Counted from the stretch's first letter, positions 51,019 through 60,120 are shown. The stretch: DNA of 64,000 nucleotides from Bacillus tianshenii (GCA_020524525.2 CP129018.1:558001-622000), one strand, 5' to 3'. Program-made: numbers and translations. Notes: generated from the sequence alone by a model not told the origin.

Positions 51019-52552
51019 TACACTGACCGGGGCTTTGTATTTGCTGCCTTCCCAAAGCGTGTCCGCAAGTCAGGCAGAACCGCGCACGTTAATCATTTAT
51101 TCAAGTGATGCGCAAGCACCTGATGAGTATGTCTATCTAGTGGATCAGCTGATCAGTCATTTTACCGAAACAGAGATACAGGCGGACAATGAAGTAGGAG
51201 ATGTCGCTCCGTATGATTATTTGGTGTATGTCGGCACGTCTGTTGCAGAGCTCGATGCTTCGTTGGTGAAGAAGATTGAACGCTTTCCGAACCCGGTCTA
51301 CTTCATTGGCAATAACATTCATTTCTTTGAAGAGCGGATGAAGCTTCAGATTACCGAGGAAACGGTTCATATCAAGAGTCTTTCCTTACCTGGTGGGGAG
51401 CGAAAAGCCTCCTTTGCTTCATTTCAATACCTTCATGAAGTGGTGGCAGGTGAAGGGATAGAGCCGCTTCTTACAGGCTGGCGGGGAGCGCAGGAATACC
51501 CTTTGCTTCTTTCGAATGGAGCGGACTATTATTTGGCAACAACGCAAATGAATGAGCTGATGAGCTTCTACATGACCGAGCTGTTGCCTGATTTCTTTGA
51601 GTCACCTCAAACAGCGTCACCTTCAAGCTTTATGAAAATCGACAATATTGACCCTACGACGAATCTTGACCATTTATCTGAGCTTACAACGTACACAGCG
51701 ACGAAGGATATTCCCCTTATTTTATCAGTTCAGCCAATTGCACGGGTGGCGAATACAAGCAAAGAGACGTACTTGTCTGCTGCACCTGACTTAGTCCGTA
51801 AGCTGTTAGCCCTTCAAAAGCTCGGCAGTACATTCGTTTATTCCTACCCGCTCTTTCCGCCAAACACACCGGTTGAGGAAAAAGAAAGAATCATAGAAGA
51901 AGAGATTCAAGAATTAGTAAGCTATCGCATTTTTCCAGTGGCAGTGTCCTTTCCAAGCGGGGTAGAACAGCTTTCTGAGGAGGACCTTACACTTGCGGGA
52001 GCTTATTTTACAACGATTCTTTCATCAGCTAAGCCGTCCAGTGAAAAAATCTTAAAGCACGCCACTCCCTATGTTGCGAAGCCATCTTACCTAAACGGCA
52101 TGGTCTGGTTTCCTGAAACATTAGGGGCAGTTGAGCGGCAAAATCCTGTCGCACTTGTGAAAATGAAGCAACAGCTCCGTCAGCTTGAGTCGATACCTGA
52201 TGCGGTGGTTGGCTTTTCGCTTCCTGTGTATACGGACCTTGATGTGCTGAAACGTGTTGTAGATGAGGTGCCAAATCAGCGCTGGGTTGAGCTGAAGAGG
52301 TGGGAGCATACGGTAACCGTTCCGTACATCACGATTCAGTCGAATGAGCAAGGGATTGTGTACGTGCAGAACGACCTTCCGTTTTATCGGGAACTGCTCG
52401 TGAAGTATCACCTCAGCTATGTAGAAATGATCCTTTGGCTATTGGCTCTTATTGTACTGCTATTTGTCGTGATGTTCTTCATCTATACATTCTACTTAAA
52501 CACACAGCGCCGGAAAGCGTTGTTCTTAGAAAGGAAAAGACATGGCCAATAA
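50981..52552 (+). CDS. ydaL: YdaL: DUF2334 exopolysaccharide protein
   Basis: 523 residues; ATG at 50981 (AGGA six bases before), with an alternative at 50993. Signal peptide (ALYLLPSQSVSASQA), a large external domain with PRTLIIYSSDAQAPDEYVY and the DUF2334 deacetylase-like core (SFMKIDNIDPTTNLDHLSEL), one C-terminal membrane helix (about 477-503) and a basic tail. Probably modifies or handles the polymer outside the cell. Overlaps ydaK by 38 bases and ydaM by 11. Confidence 0.88.
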   Translation: MMRWMKLIAIFLSTLTGALYLLPSQSVSASQAEPRTLIIYSSDAQAPDEYVYLVDQLISHFTETEIQADNEVGDVAPYDYLVYVGTSVAELDASLVKKIERFPNPVYFIGNNIHFFEERMKLQITEETVHIKSLSLPGGERKASFASFQYLHEVVAGEGIEPLLTGWRGAQEYPLLLSNGADYYLATTQMNELMSFYMTELLPDFFESPQTASPSSFMKIDNIDPTTNLDHLSELTTYTATKDIPLILSVQPIARVANTSKETYLSAAPDLVRKLLALQKLGSTFVYSYPLFPPNTPVEEKERIIEEEIQELVSYRIFPVAVSFPSGVEQLSEEDLTLAGAYFTTILSSAKPSSEKILKHATPYVAKPSYLNGMVWFPETLGAVERQNPVALVKMKQQLRQLESIPDAVVGFSLPVYTDLDVLKRVVDEVPNQRWVELKRWEHTVTVPYITIQSNEQGIVYVQNDLPFYRELLVKYHLSYVEMILWLLALIVLLFVVMFFIYTFYLNTQRRKALFLERKRHGQ

Positions 52553-53792
52553 CCTATTCATTGTTTCATTAACGATTATTTGGGTAATGCTTCTGTACCA
52601 TATGTTTCTAATGCAGGGAGGCTATTTGCATTATTTGCGGTACCGGAATGTCATTTCGAAATGGGAAGAGAATCGAAAGACACTTGAATTACCGCTCGTC
52701 AGTATCTTAATCCCTGCTCATAATGAAGAAATGGTGATTGAGCGGACGATAAAAGCGATGCTGAAGCTGAAATATCCGCGTGAGAAGCTGGAAATTATCG
52801 TGATTAATGACAATTCGTCTGATCGCACAGGTGAAATTATTGCATCCTACGAAGAGCGCTATCCTCACATTAAGCAAGTTGTGACACAGCCGCCTTATGC
52901 GGGAAAAGGAAAGTCAACCGCGCTGAATCAAGGGTTTCAAGCCTCAACAGGTGAAATAATTGCCGTATATGATGCTGATAACACACCAGAAAGTATGGCG
53001 ATTTACTACCTTGTGCTGGCGATGTTAAATGACCCGAAAGCAGGCGCAATTGTTGGAAAGTTCCGCGTGATCAATGCGAAGAAGAACCTTTTAACACGGT
53101 TTATTAATATTGAAACGATTTGTTTTCAGTGGATGGCTCAAGCAGGCCGTTGGTTCTGGTTCAAAATTACAACGATCCCTGGTACGAACTTTGCGATTCG
53201 CCGTTCAATATTAGAAGAGCTTGGCGGGTGGGATGAGCAAGCTCTTTCCGAAGATACAGAATTAACGATTCGGGTCTACAACCTTGGCTATTATATTCGT
53301 TTCTTTCCTGCGGCGATTACGTGGGAACAAGAGCCTGAGAATTGGAGGGTTTGGTGGAAGCAGCGTACAAGGTGGGCGCGCGGCAACCAATATGTTGTGT
53401 TGAAGTTTCTAGTGAAGTTTCACCAAATTAACCGAAAGAGTATTCTGTTTGATTTGATCTATTTCTTCTTTACGTATTTTCTTTTCTTTATCGGTGTCTT
53501 ACTGTCAGGCGGAATCTTTGTGACGAACCTGTTCATTGACCTGCAGCTGCAGTTTGGCATTATTTCAATGATTCTCTGGCTGTTAGCGTATCTCTTGTAT
53601 ATTACTGAAGTCATGATTGCTCTCAGCATTGAAAAAGCCGAAATGAACGGAAGAAACTTTGTTGTCGTGCTGTTTATGTATTTTACGTATTCACAATTGT
53701 GGCTTGGCTTAGTGATGTACGCGCTGCTGTTAGAAATAAAGCGGATTCTGTTCAAGCAAGAAATTCGCTGGTATAAGACGGAGCGCTTCTAA
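52542..53792 (+). CDS. ydaM: YdaM: family 2 glycosyltransferase (processive synthase)
   Basis: 416 residues with AAAGGAAAAG before the ATG. Membrane helix near 5-23, then the GT2 domain: SILIPAHNEEMVIERTIKAM, NDNSSDRTGEI, AVYDADNTPE (the DxD), GGWDEQALSEDTELTIRVY (the TED acid) and WWKQRTRWARG (QxxRW). C-terminal helices (about 300-410) would form the export channel. This is the catalytic subunit of the cellulose-like synthase. Confidence 0.93.
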   Translation: MANNLFIVSLTIIWVMLLYHMFLMQGGYLHYLRYRNVISKWEENRKTLELPLVSILIPAHNEEMVIERTIKAMLKLKYPREKLEIIVINDNSSDRTGEIIASYEERYPHIKQVVTQPPYAGKGKSTALNQGFQASTGEIIAVYDADNTPESMAIYYLVLAMLNDPKAGAIVGKFRVINAKKNLLTRFINIETICFQWMAQAGRWFWFKITTIPGTNFAIRRSILEELGGWDEQALSEDTELTIRVYNLGYYIRFFPAAITWEQEPENWRVWWKQRTRWARGNQYVVLKFLVKFHQINRKSILFDLIYFFFTYFLFFIGVLLSGGIFVTNLFIDLQLQFGIISMILWLLAYLLYITEVMIALSIEKAEMNGRNFVVVLFMYFTYSQLWLGLVMYALLLEIKRILFKQEIRWYKTERF

Positions 53793-53839
53793 AATAATTC
53801 ATCCATCGAACAATCGATGAAGTACTAAGGTGATGACAA

Positions 53840-56188
53840 ATGAGGAAAAAAGATCGGCACCAAGAGACGGAGATGCATCTCTCTCGTACAAAAACCTATG
53901 GAAAGAAAAAAGTGAAAACCCCTTTGCTATTGTATGGCGTATTGTTCTTGGCATTCCTGTTTGTCATTGTGTTTTTCTTCAACCGTGACTTCTTCTACAG
54001 CAGTGCCGTTGTTAATAAGCCTGAAGAAACACCACAACAAGCTGCTAAAGAAGAACCGGAGCCGCCAGAGCAGCCGACACTGCCAACAGCTGAGGAAAAG
54101 GCCGCGAACCCAAACTATGAGGTTGAAGTGCTGAAGAAAAGCGAACAAAAAGAAAAGCCAAACCCAAATAAAGGGGACATTATTTTACTGGGAGAAGAGG
54201 ATGTGTCCTTAAGAGGGGTGTTCGGCAACAAAGATGCGTATTTCACGATTCCGCCGAGCAATCTTGGCGACGGGAGCTATGTGGAGCTTACAATCAGTTC
54301 ATCTGAGCTGTTAAATTCCGAGCGCTCCACGTTAACGGTGCTGTTAAATAACCAGCCAGTCAAAAGCATCAGGCTGAAGAAAGCTTTTCAAAATGAGTCG
54401 TTCAAAATTCCTTTAGCTAAGCAGCATATACGGGAAGGGATTAACAAGCTGTCGATTCAATCACATACGTATATAAGCAAAGACCTCTGTATTGACCAAA
54501 TCGACCCTGCGAACTGGGTAATTGTTCATAAGACCTCTTATGCGTACATTGACAGCAGTGGACCGCTGATTGAGGATGATTTATTAAAGAGCTTTCCATA
54601 TCCGTTCATCCAAAGCGGGGGAGAGGAAGAAGTCCACGCCCGCATTGTCATCCCAGACAACAGCAGCGGCGCGGTCATCCAAGCCGCATTCGAGCTCAGT
54701 CAGTACTTAACTTCGAAAACGGTAAGCAAGGAAGCGGTACCGGTTGAATTTGAGAGTGAGTGGGACGGAGTGAAAGCGAAAGAACATCTAATCGCAATCG
54801 GCCCGCTTAAGGCATGGTCAGGAGCAGTCGCAAACCGCATGACATTTAAGGGAATTCAATTAAATAAAGGGGAGCTCTACCTTCATAACGCGATTGAAAA
54901 AGGAAGCGGCAGCTCACGGCAAATTCTCTTCGTTACAGCCAATAATGAAGAGATACTAACTGAAAAGAGCGCCATTCTCACAACAGAAGAATTGACAGAA
55001 CAACTAACAGGCAATTCAATCAGAATCAATAAGATGCCTGTTGTGAAGCAGGAAAAGAAAGAGCAAGAAACAGCGATTCCGTTAATCGACCAGTCTGTTG
55101 TGTTGAATGATGCAAAGCTTGTGAGTGAGGCATACTTCCCGAAGGTGCCTTCCTATTGGGAAATCACTGACCAAGCGACATTAGACATTGCATTTGACGC
55201 CTCACCTTTATTGAAAATGTGGGAAGACGCGGAACGAAAGGATCAGCTTGGACTGACAGTTTACTTAAATCAAACGCCATTTACCGTGCCGCTTTCAAGT
55301 GTGCTGGCAAAGGAAACAGAAGAGGAACAGTATCATTATTCCTTCTCTGTACCGAAGGAATTGATTACAAACGAAGACCTGCTTTCCGTGCGCTTTGAGT
55401 TCAATTACCCGCTTACACAAGAGGGATGCCGACAGAATTATAAGAGCGGCAATTGGGTCGTTGTACACAAGGACAGCAAGCTGTCAGTGCCATATCAAAT
55501 TAATCGTTCCTTTTCCTTTACAAATTGGCCGGCCCCTTTCATTACTGACAGCGGCTATGAGCCAGTCGCATTTGTCGTACCGAATGAAGTGAAGCAAGGA
55601 ACGTTAAGCCAGATCGCATTGCTTATTAATCAGCTTTCACAGTATGCGGAATTTGAAAATTATACGGTCGTGCGTGGTGGATTGGAAAGCTTCGATTCTG
55701 CTTCACTTCCGAACTATCATTTCCTTTTCTTCGGCTATCCTAGAGATGGTTTTTCTGAAGAAACCTTCAAGTCACTGATTACGTGGGATGAAGAGAATGG
55801 CTTGAACTTGCCTCAGTACGGATTTCTTGAGGAAACAGCGAAATATGTATATTGGATTCAGCGCTCAGCGTGGAATGATGAGAAAGCAGCTGTGTTCTTT
55901 CACCCGCTTGTTGACGATGCGAAGAACCCATATTTGCATGAGAACTTCTTTGATTTCTTATCGCAAATGGACCGAACGAAAGAAAGCAACATTATCGTCT
56001 TAAATAAGGCGAATCAAGCGCAGACATTTTATTACGACCGGAAACAAGATGAGCTTCTTCAGGAAAGCGGCAATAATAGCAGCGGCGGCAGTCTAATGTA
56101 TGTCATCATCTTTGCAGGCATCTTCCTTCTTTCTGCTGTGCTCTTTATTCTGCTTCTAAGAAGAAAGAGAAAGAATAAACAAGAATAG
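53840..56188 (+). CDS. ydaN: YdaN: BcsB-like synthase subunit
   Basis: 782 residues. N-terminal membrane helix (about 29-49), a Pro/Glu-rich linker, then two BcsB-like halves, each with a beta-jelly-roll and a flavodoxin-like part; repeats such as CIDQIDPANWVIVHKTS and CRQNYKSGNWVVVHKDS confirm the duplication. A C-terminal helix (about 752-773) and a basic tail (RRKRKNKQE) follow. It should sit outside the membrane, linked to YdaM, guiding the polymer. Followed by a terminator. Confidence 0.9.
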   Translation: MRKKDRHQETEMHLSRTKTYGKKKVKTPLLLYGVLFLAFLFVIVFFFNRDFFYSSAVVNKPEETPQQAAKEEPEPPEQPTLPTAEEKAANPNYEVEVLKKSEQKEKPNPNKGDIILLGEEDVSLRGVFGNKDAYFTIPPSNLGDGSYVELTISSSELLNSERSTLTVLLNNQPVKSIRLKKAFQNESFKIPLAKQHIREGINKLSIQSHTYISKDLCIDQIDPANWVIVHKTSYAYIDSSGPLIEDDLLKSFPYPFIQSGGEEEVHARIVIPDNSSGAVIQAAFELSQYLTSKTVSKEAVPVEFESEWDGVKAKEHLIAIGPLKAWSGAVANRMTFKGIQLNKGELYLHNAIEKGSGSSRQILFVTANNEEILTEKSAILTTEELTEQLTGNSIRINKMPVVKQEKKEQETAIPLIDQSVVLNDAKLVSEAYFPKVPSYWEITDQATLDIAFDASPLLKMWEDAERKDQLGLTVYLNQTPFTVPLSSVLAKETEEEQYHYSFSVPKELITNEDLLSVRFEFNYPLTQEGCRQNYKSGNWVVVHKDSKLSVPYQINRSFSFTNWPAPFITDSGYEPVAFVVPNEVKQGTLSQIALLINQLSQYAEFENYTVVRGGLESFDSASLPNYHFLFFGYPRDGFSEETFKSLITWDEENGLNLPQYGFLEETAKYVYWIQRSAWNDEKAAVFFHPLVDDAKNPYLHENFFDFLSQMDRTKESNIIVLNKANQAQTFYYDRKQDELLQESGNNSSGGSLMYVIIFAGIFLLSAVLFILLLRRKRKNKQE

Positions 56189-56201
56189 CTTGTGCATGAA
56201 A

Positions 56202-56229
56202 GGCGTTATCCAAAGGGTAGCGTCTTTTT
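56202..56229 (+). terminator. Terminator of the yda operon
   Basis: GGCGTTATCC pairs with GGGTAGCGTC (three wobbles) around AAA, followed by TTTTTG. Confidence 0.75.
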
Positions 56230-56314
56230 GCATGAGAAATAGGCCCCTGCCCAAACCAATGCTGGGTGTTCATCATAGGGTGTAGAGAGAAAAAAAGAGG
56301 GGGGACTGCTTGAG

Positions 56315-56563
56315 ATGCAATATGATTATCGAAATTATGCAATGATGAACCCGCAAATGACAACCCAATACCACACAATGATTGACCCGTTCGTCGTCAG
56401 TACGCTGGAATCAGTCGTCGGAAAAGTACTTATCGTGCAAACAACAAGAGATACGATCAGAGGAAAACTGAAAGAAGTGAAGCCAGACCATATCGTCTTG
56501 CTTGCAGGCGACTCAACATTCTTCGTACGCATCCAGCAAATCGTATCGATTATGCCAGACTAA
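56315..56563 (+). CDS. yuzF: YuzF-like DUF2642 protein
   Basis: 82 residues; GGGGGG lies about ten bases before the ATG. Tyr/Asn/Met-rich N-terminus, then the DUF2642 core VVGKVLIVQTTRDTIRGKLKEV and PDHIVLLAGDSTFFVRIQQIV, a small SH3-like beta barrel. YuzF and relatives are expressed in sporulating or late growth cells and may be coat-associated; function not known. Confidence 0.85.
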   Translation: MQYDYRNYAMMNPQMTTQYHTMIDPFVVSTLESVVGKVLIVQTTRDTIRGKLKEVKPDHIVLLAGDSTFFVRIQQIVSIMPD

Positions 56564-56566
56564 TTG

Positions 56567-56595
56567 AAAAAGGAGGGGAAACCCTTCTTTTTTTT
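56567..56595 (+). terminator. Rho-independent terminator
   Basis: AAGGAGGG pairs with CCCTTCTT (one wobble) around GAAA, followed by a long T run. Confidence 0.75.
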
Positions 56596-56669
56596 GATTT
56601 CAACGCGAACTTTCTGCATCTAAAAGGTATAATGGGGAAGAAAATCAAATTATTGGAGGAAATGAATAC

Positions 56670-57011
56670 ATGTTAGAAATGCCGAATTGCCCGAAATGTG
56701 ACTCAGAATATACATATGAGGATGGAAACCTCTACGTCTGCCCAGTATGTGCCCATGAATGGACGTCAGAAGTAGAAGCTGAACAAAGTGAAGGCGAGAA
56801 CGTTATCAAAGATGCGAACGGAAATATCCTAAACGACGGCGATACCGTTACAGTCATCAAAGACCTAAAAATAAAAGGCAGCTCCTCTGTCGTCAAACTA
56901 GGTACAAAAGTAAAAAACATCCGCCTTGTCGACGGCGATCATGATATTGACTGCAAGATTGATGGCTTCGGAGCGATGAAACTAAAATCTGAGTTTGTGA
57001 AGAAGATCTAA
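56670..57011 (+). CDS. yjdM: PhnA/YjdM-family zinc-ribbon protein
   Basis: 113 residues with TGGAGG upstream. N-terminal zinc ribbon CPKC...CPVC (Cys7, 10, 24, 27), then the PhnA core domain: [31 protein letters not shown] and ending [10 protein letters not shown]. Despite the old name, a phosphonate link is not established for this family. Stand-alone gene. Confidence 0.9.
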   Translation: MLEMPNCPKCDSEYTYEDGNLYVCPVCAHEWTSEVEAEQSEGENVIKDANGNILNDGDTVTVIKDLKIKGSSSVVKLGTKVKNIRLVDGDHDIDCKIDGFGAMKLKSEFVKKI

Positions 57012-57147
57012 CGATTAGCTATTGAAACTGCGGAAGGCACGTCTGTTTAGGCGTGCTTTTTGTTGTAGGTTTGGATTGTGGGAATAAGAGGAATTTGAGA
57101 TAATCATTGTAACGAAGAGAAGGCAGAATTGTGGTGGAGGGTTCTTT

Positions 57148-57327
57148 TTGAAGAGCGCAGCAGAATTTATTTTAAGCTTGGTTTTAATCGTAGGGTGGTT
57201 TATATCCGCAATCGGAATCATCGGTTTAATCGTTTCGATCATTGCGAAGGGATTATTTATAATCGTACAGTTTACTATAACCGCAGTTGGCTTGTTATTG
57301 ATTTGGATTTACAAAAAGGTTTCTTGA
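57148..57327 (+). CDS. Small membrane protein from a TTG start
   Basis: 59 residues from TTG at 57148, seven bases after a strong GGTGGAGG. Almost the whole product is hydrophobic with two helices (about 5-26 and 30-52) and a basic end (WIYKKVS). The frame on top of it in another register is a shadow. No family recognised. The stop is 23 bases before the next gene, so the two are probably co-transcribed. Confidence 0.6.
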   Translation: MKSAAEFILSLVLIVGWFISAIGIIGLIVSIIAKGLFIIVQFTITAVGLLLIWIYKKVS

Positions 57328-57349
57328 ATGATGAGTGGAGGTTCCATAT

Positions 57350-57553
57350 ATGATTGATTTAGAAAAAATGAAAGAACGGATAGCGTCATTAAGTGAGTCA
57401 GATGCCAAAAGCGTGTTAATGATTACATATGCAAACTTGCAGATGGTTAAAACGGGAAATGGTAGTTTTACAAATGAAGACTGTGTTGACCAATTGCTGG
57501 AGTTGTATCAAAGTATTCCAGAGCCTGGAGGGGGTAAAGGAGAAAAGGCTTAA
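57350..57553 (+). CDS. Small hypothetical protein
   Basis: 67 residues from ATG at 57350, with GGAGGT seven bases upstream. A helical, hydrophilic product (MIDLEKMKERIASLSESDAK, CVDQLLELYQSIPEPGGG). No family recognised. Second gene after the small membrane protein; a terminator follows. Confidence 0.62.
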   Translation: MIDLEKMKERIASLSESDAKSVLMITYANLQMVKTGNGSFTNEDCVDQLLELYQSIPEPGGGKGEKA

Positions 57554-57570
57554 CTAATTCTAAATGTTAA

Positions 57571-57613
57571 TGCACAATCAGGTACTTTCTGAAGTATAGA
57601 TTGTGCTTTTTTT
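57571..57613 (+). terminator. Rho-independent terminator
   Basis: GCACAATC pairs with GATTGTGC across a long loop, followed by seven T. It also faces the convergent mazF gene. Confidence 0.75.
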
Positions 57614-57624
57614 ATGGCATTAGC

Positions 57625-57951
57625 TTATAAAAAGGTGTGGATCAGATCAAGGCAGTCAGTTATTACATCTTCAGGCGCACGATCCTTTATGACTAATTTG
57701 CGAGCTTTCCAGTCTAGGCTTTTTATCTGATCAGTTAAAATAACACCTTCAATCGCCAAGCTGCTCGGTAAAGGTACTTCGAACGGATAGCCTTTTTGCT
57801 GTCGAGTAATAGGACAGACAACCGCAAAGCCGGTTGCATGATTAAAAGCTTGTGGAGAGAGGATAATGCCAGGGCGGGTTCCGGCTTGTTCGTGTCCGCT
57901 TTGCGGGTTGAAATTGATATATACAAGATCGCCGCGTTCAGGAGCATGCAT
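57625..57951 (-). CDS. mazF: MazF/PemK-type endoribonuclease toxin
   Basis: 108 residues. PemK fold: RGDLVYINFNPQSGHEQAGTRP, then AVVCPITRQQKGYPFEVPLP, DQIKSLDWKARK and a helical end (DVITDCLDLIHTF). The conserved Arg and Gly-Thr-Arg-Pro loop are intact, so it should cleave single-stranded RNA. The start shares one base with the antitoxin stop (TAATG). Confidence 0.94.
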   Translation of the reverse strand: MHAPERGDLVYINFNPQSGHEQAGTRPGIILSPQAFNHATGFAVVCPITRQQKGYPFEVPLPSSLAIEGVILTDQIKSLDWKARKLVIKDRAPEDVITDCLDLIHTFL

Positions 57952-58190
57952 TATATTAATTCATTCCCTTCCTTTTTTCCAAAATCAATTTCTTTATGAC
58001 GGTTTTCTGGAGTTATCTTTGATAAAAGCTCATCTAATTGTGGCTTTTTCTTTTTTGGCTTAAGTACGAGCACATCATTTTCTACTGTTAGTTCTATCTC
58101 TGAGCCTTGTTGAATTGAAATGGCTTCAGCAACATGGGAAGGAATGCGAATAGCAAGGCTGTTTCCCCATTTCTGTACTTTTGTTGTCAC
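57951..58190 (-). CDS. mazE: MazE-type AbrB-fold antitoxin
   Basis: 79 residues from GTG at 58190, which follows AAGGAGG by 7 bases and gives the usual start TTKVQKWGNSLAIRIP. An upstream ATG at 58235 with its own GGGAG would add 15 residues. SpoVT-AbrB swapped-hairpin domain, then a charged tail (KPKKKKPQLDELLS) that wraps the toxin. Two starts may allow two antitoxin forms, an inference only. Confidence 0.9.
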   Translation of the reverse strand: MTTKVQKWGNSLAIRIPSHVAEAISIQQGSEIELTVENDVLVLKPKKKKPQLDELLSKITPENRHKEIDFGKKEGNELI

Positions 58191-58257
58191 TTGTATTCCT
58201 CCTTGATTGAGTTTCTTCAGGCGCTTTTCTTCCATTTTAACATCTCCCTTGCGCAAT

Positions 58258-58276
58258 GTATACACATAGTATATAC
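58258..58276 (-). promoter_or_regulatory. Candidate MazE operator
   Basis: GTATAC and GTATATAC lie in a 19-base, nearly symmetrical AT-rich segment just upstream of the antitoxin gene; it probably overlaps the promoter. Inferred from position and symmetry. Confidence 0.4.
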
Positions 58277-58383
58277 GTCGGAAGGCTTTTTAATAACTGA
58301 AAATCTCGCTAAATAATTCAATATGTTTAATAAAATTGTATAATAGAGGAAGAGTCATTCCTGTAGAAAAGGAAGGTGAAGAT

Positions 58384-58497
58384 TTGTCAATCAACCTGTA
58401 TCAAATTCATATTAAAACAGACAAGATAAATGACGTTAAAGGTTTTTTGGTTAGTTGGCTTGAGGATAAATATGGTGCTGATACTCCACACGAATAA
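58384..58497 (+). pseudogene. 5' fragment of a small gene interrupted by the IS element
   Basis: TTG at 58384 after GGAAGGTGA, with TATAAT about 45 bases upstream. The frame begins SINLYQIHIKTDKINDV and GFLVSWLEDKYG, and then ends TPHE-stop inside the IS end. The likely remainder is at 60646-60993 on the same strand. The gene lies directly beyond the IS and its start signals are good, so it was real before the insertion. No family recognised. Confidence 0.6.
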
Positions 58498-58499
58498 AT

Positions 58500-58660
58500 T
58501 CGGTGGGTTCTAAGGTACTTCAAGATTTCTGTCCTATTCGATGAAGAAATAGGATTCTTTTTCTTATTCCCTTAGACTTTCATGAACAACGCTTACCCTG
58601 ACAGGTTACGTTGGCGTTCTGTCGGCTCATATCAAAACCGAAAATAATCATTGTTACATA
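58500..58660 (-). ncRNA. Predicted omega RNA (reRNA) at the right end of the IS
   Basis: Between the end of tnpB and the IS end the minus strand holds GC-rich paired segments (AACGCC...GGCGTT-like and CTGTCAG/CTGACAG), unusual for this AT-rich element. This is where TnpB guide RNAs come from; the guide would start where the IS meets the flank near 58485. Position by analogy, not shown directly. Confidence 0.5.
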
Positions 58661-60105
58661 CCCATACTTGCTATTTTAGTAGCACTTTTTTTCAAACGTT
58701 CGATTTCTTTATCGTGAAGCATTTTAAAGATATGCCACCTATGGTTACACTTTTCTTTATCTATTTCTTTTAAGTTGTTTTTTACGTTCATAATCAAATA
58801 CGCACTATATAAATCTCGTTGCACTTTCCCGCAATCAAAGTCATTCCAACGTTGACCTATAGTTTTCTTTTCATACGATTCATTGAAATGGTTGTACTGA
58901 CTTGCTTTAATCTTGTAGGTATCAATCTTTTTTAACTGTTTGTTATCATAGCTTAATTTATTATCAAGAATGGTTAATAAGAGGGCAGGGGCTTTGTTTA
59001 ACAATGATTTTCCAAACCGTTTTTTCTTGTTATAACGTTTTGTTTTTTCGTTAATCGTGGTTTGTTTTGCCCTTCTTTGCAACCCTTTGTAATTCATGGT
59101 TTCAACCTTTACGTTATCGCCTAATGATAGTATCCAATTTGCCATAGAATGGTGATCTTGTTTGCGGACATCAGCCATTTTTCGGTGAATGTCGGTTAAT
59201 TGTTCTTTTGTTTTAAGGTAGTTCTTGCTGTGAATCCATTTATCTTTCGTTCGCTTTATCGTTCCGTCATCATTGTATTTATGTGGGTTGTTGGCTCGAC
59301 GTTGTCGGTCTAGCTTTCTTGATAATAAACGTATTTCTTGTTCCATTTTATTAACATTAGGTGCTAATTCTACTAATTTTGCTTCGTTTTCGCTTACTAT
59401 TGCAATGGTTTGCGTACCAATATCAATTCCGACAGTTCCTTGATTTCGAGGATGTTTCACTTCACCCGTTGTTGGATTTACTTTTTTTGGTGGAATCCCT
59501 TCTAAAATTAATTGAACAAAATAACGCTGAATGCCACGAATTTGTTTTTTGATGATTCTGCAATATTTCACTTTGTCTAACAACGCTACATGAAGGTACA
59601 TATCATTCTTTTTTAACTTGATTGGAATAGTTAATCCATTCCATATTAATTGATTTTCTTTAAAACGAATCCCTTGTTTGTTCGTTTTCCCTTCAACAGA
59701 ACGAAGTTCGCCTTTTTGTTTGAAATAGACTTTTTGAACGTTTTTGTCGTATCTGTATTTATCAAATGCTTTCCAAACTCTTGTTGCAATTTTTTGACTT
59801 GTATTCGCGTCAATATGTTTTCGGAAGTAATTTTGAATAGGTTTCACAAATGAATGTAACGCATATTCGCTTAAACCATAATCTTGATTTAATTGTTTGA
59901 ACGCTTCTTTACGCTCTTTTGAAGGTTTTTGTTTAATCCAATATTGATAAGAGGTATCGTTTTTTAATCGCTTGTATCGTTTTAACACTTCCCCTAAACA
60001 CGCATTGTACATTTGCCGAGCAATTTCAAGACGTTTAGTAAGAATATGCTCTTGCCATAATTCAGTTTTTAAGGGAATTGTCACAACATAACAAGGTTTT
60101 GTCAT
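58654..60105 (-). CDS. tnpB: TnpB RNA-guided nuclease, zinc ribbon degenerate
   Basis: 483 residues. RuvC-like acids are present: GTVGIDIGTQTIAIV (Asp), VKVETMNYKGLQ (Glu) and RDLYSAYLIMN (Asp). The OrfB helical region precedes them. Between the last two motifs the usual four-Cys zinc ribbon is largely gone: only DCGK remains, and the first CxxC is replaced by YNHF. A C-terminal extension of about 40 residues follows. TnpB cuts the empty donor site guided by an RNA made from the right end. Activity with this altered ribbon is uncertain. Confidence 0.9.
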   Translation of the reverse strand: MTKPCYVVTIPLKTELWQEHILTKRLEIARQMYNACLGEVLKRYKRLKNDTSYQYWIKQKPSKERKEAFKQLNQDYGLSEYALHSFVKPIQNYFRKHIDANTSQKIATRVWKAFDKYRYDKNVQKVYFKQKGELRSVEGKTNKQGIRFKENQLIWNGLTIPIKLKKNDMYLHVALLDKVKYCRIIKKQIRGIQRYFVQLILEGIPPKKVNPTTGEVKHPRNQGTVGIDIGTQTIAIVSENEAKLVELAPNVNKMEQEIRLLSRKLDRQRRANNPHKYNDDGTIKRTKDKWIHSKNYLKTKEQLTDIHRKMADVRKQDHHSMANWILSLGDNVKVETMNYKGLQRRAKQTTINEKTKRYNKKKRFGKSLLNKAPALLLTILDNKLSYDNKQLKKIDTYKIKASQYNHFNESYEKKTIGQRWNDFDCGKVQRDLYSAYLIMNVKNNLKEIDKEKCNHRWHIFKMLHDKEIERLKKSATKIASMGM

Positions 60106-60120
60106 ATTCTCACCGCCTTT

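Noticed and set aside
57129-57353. 74-residue frame in another register over the small membrane protein at 57148
   Set aside because: Arg/His/Tyr-rich content and no ribosome spacing; the TTG frame with GGTGGAGG is the better gene.
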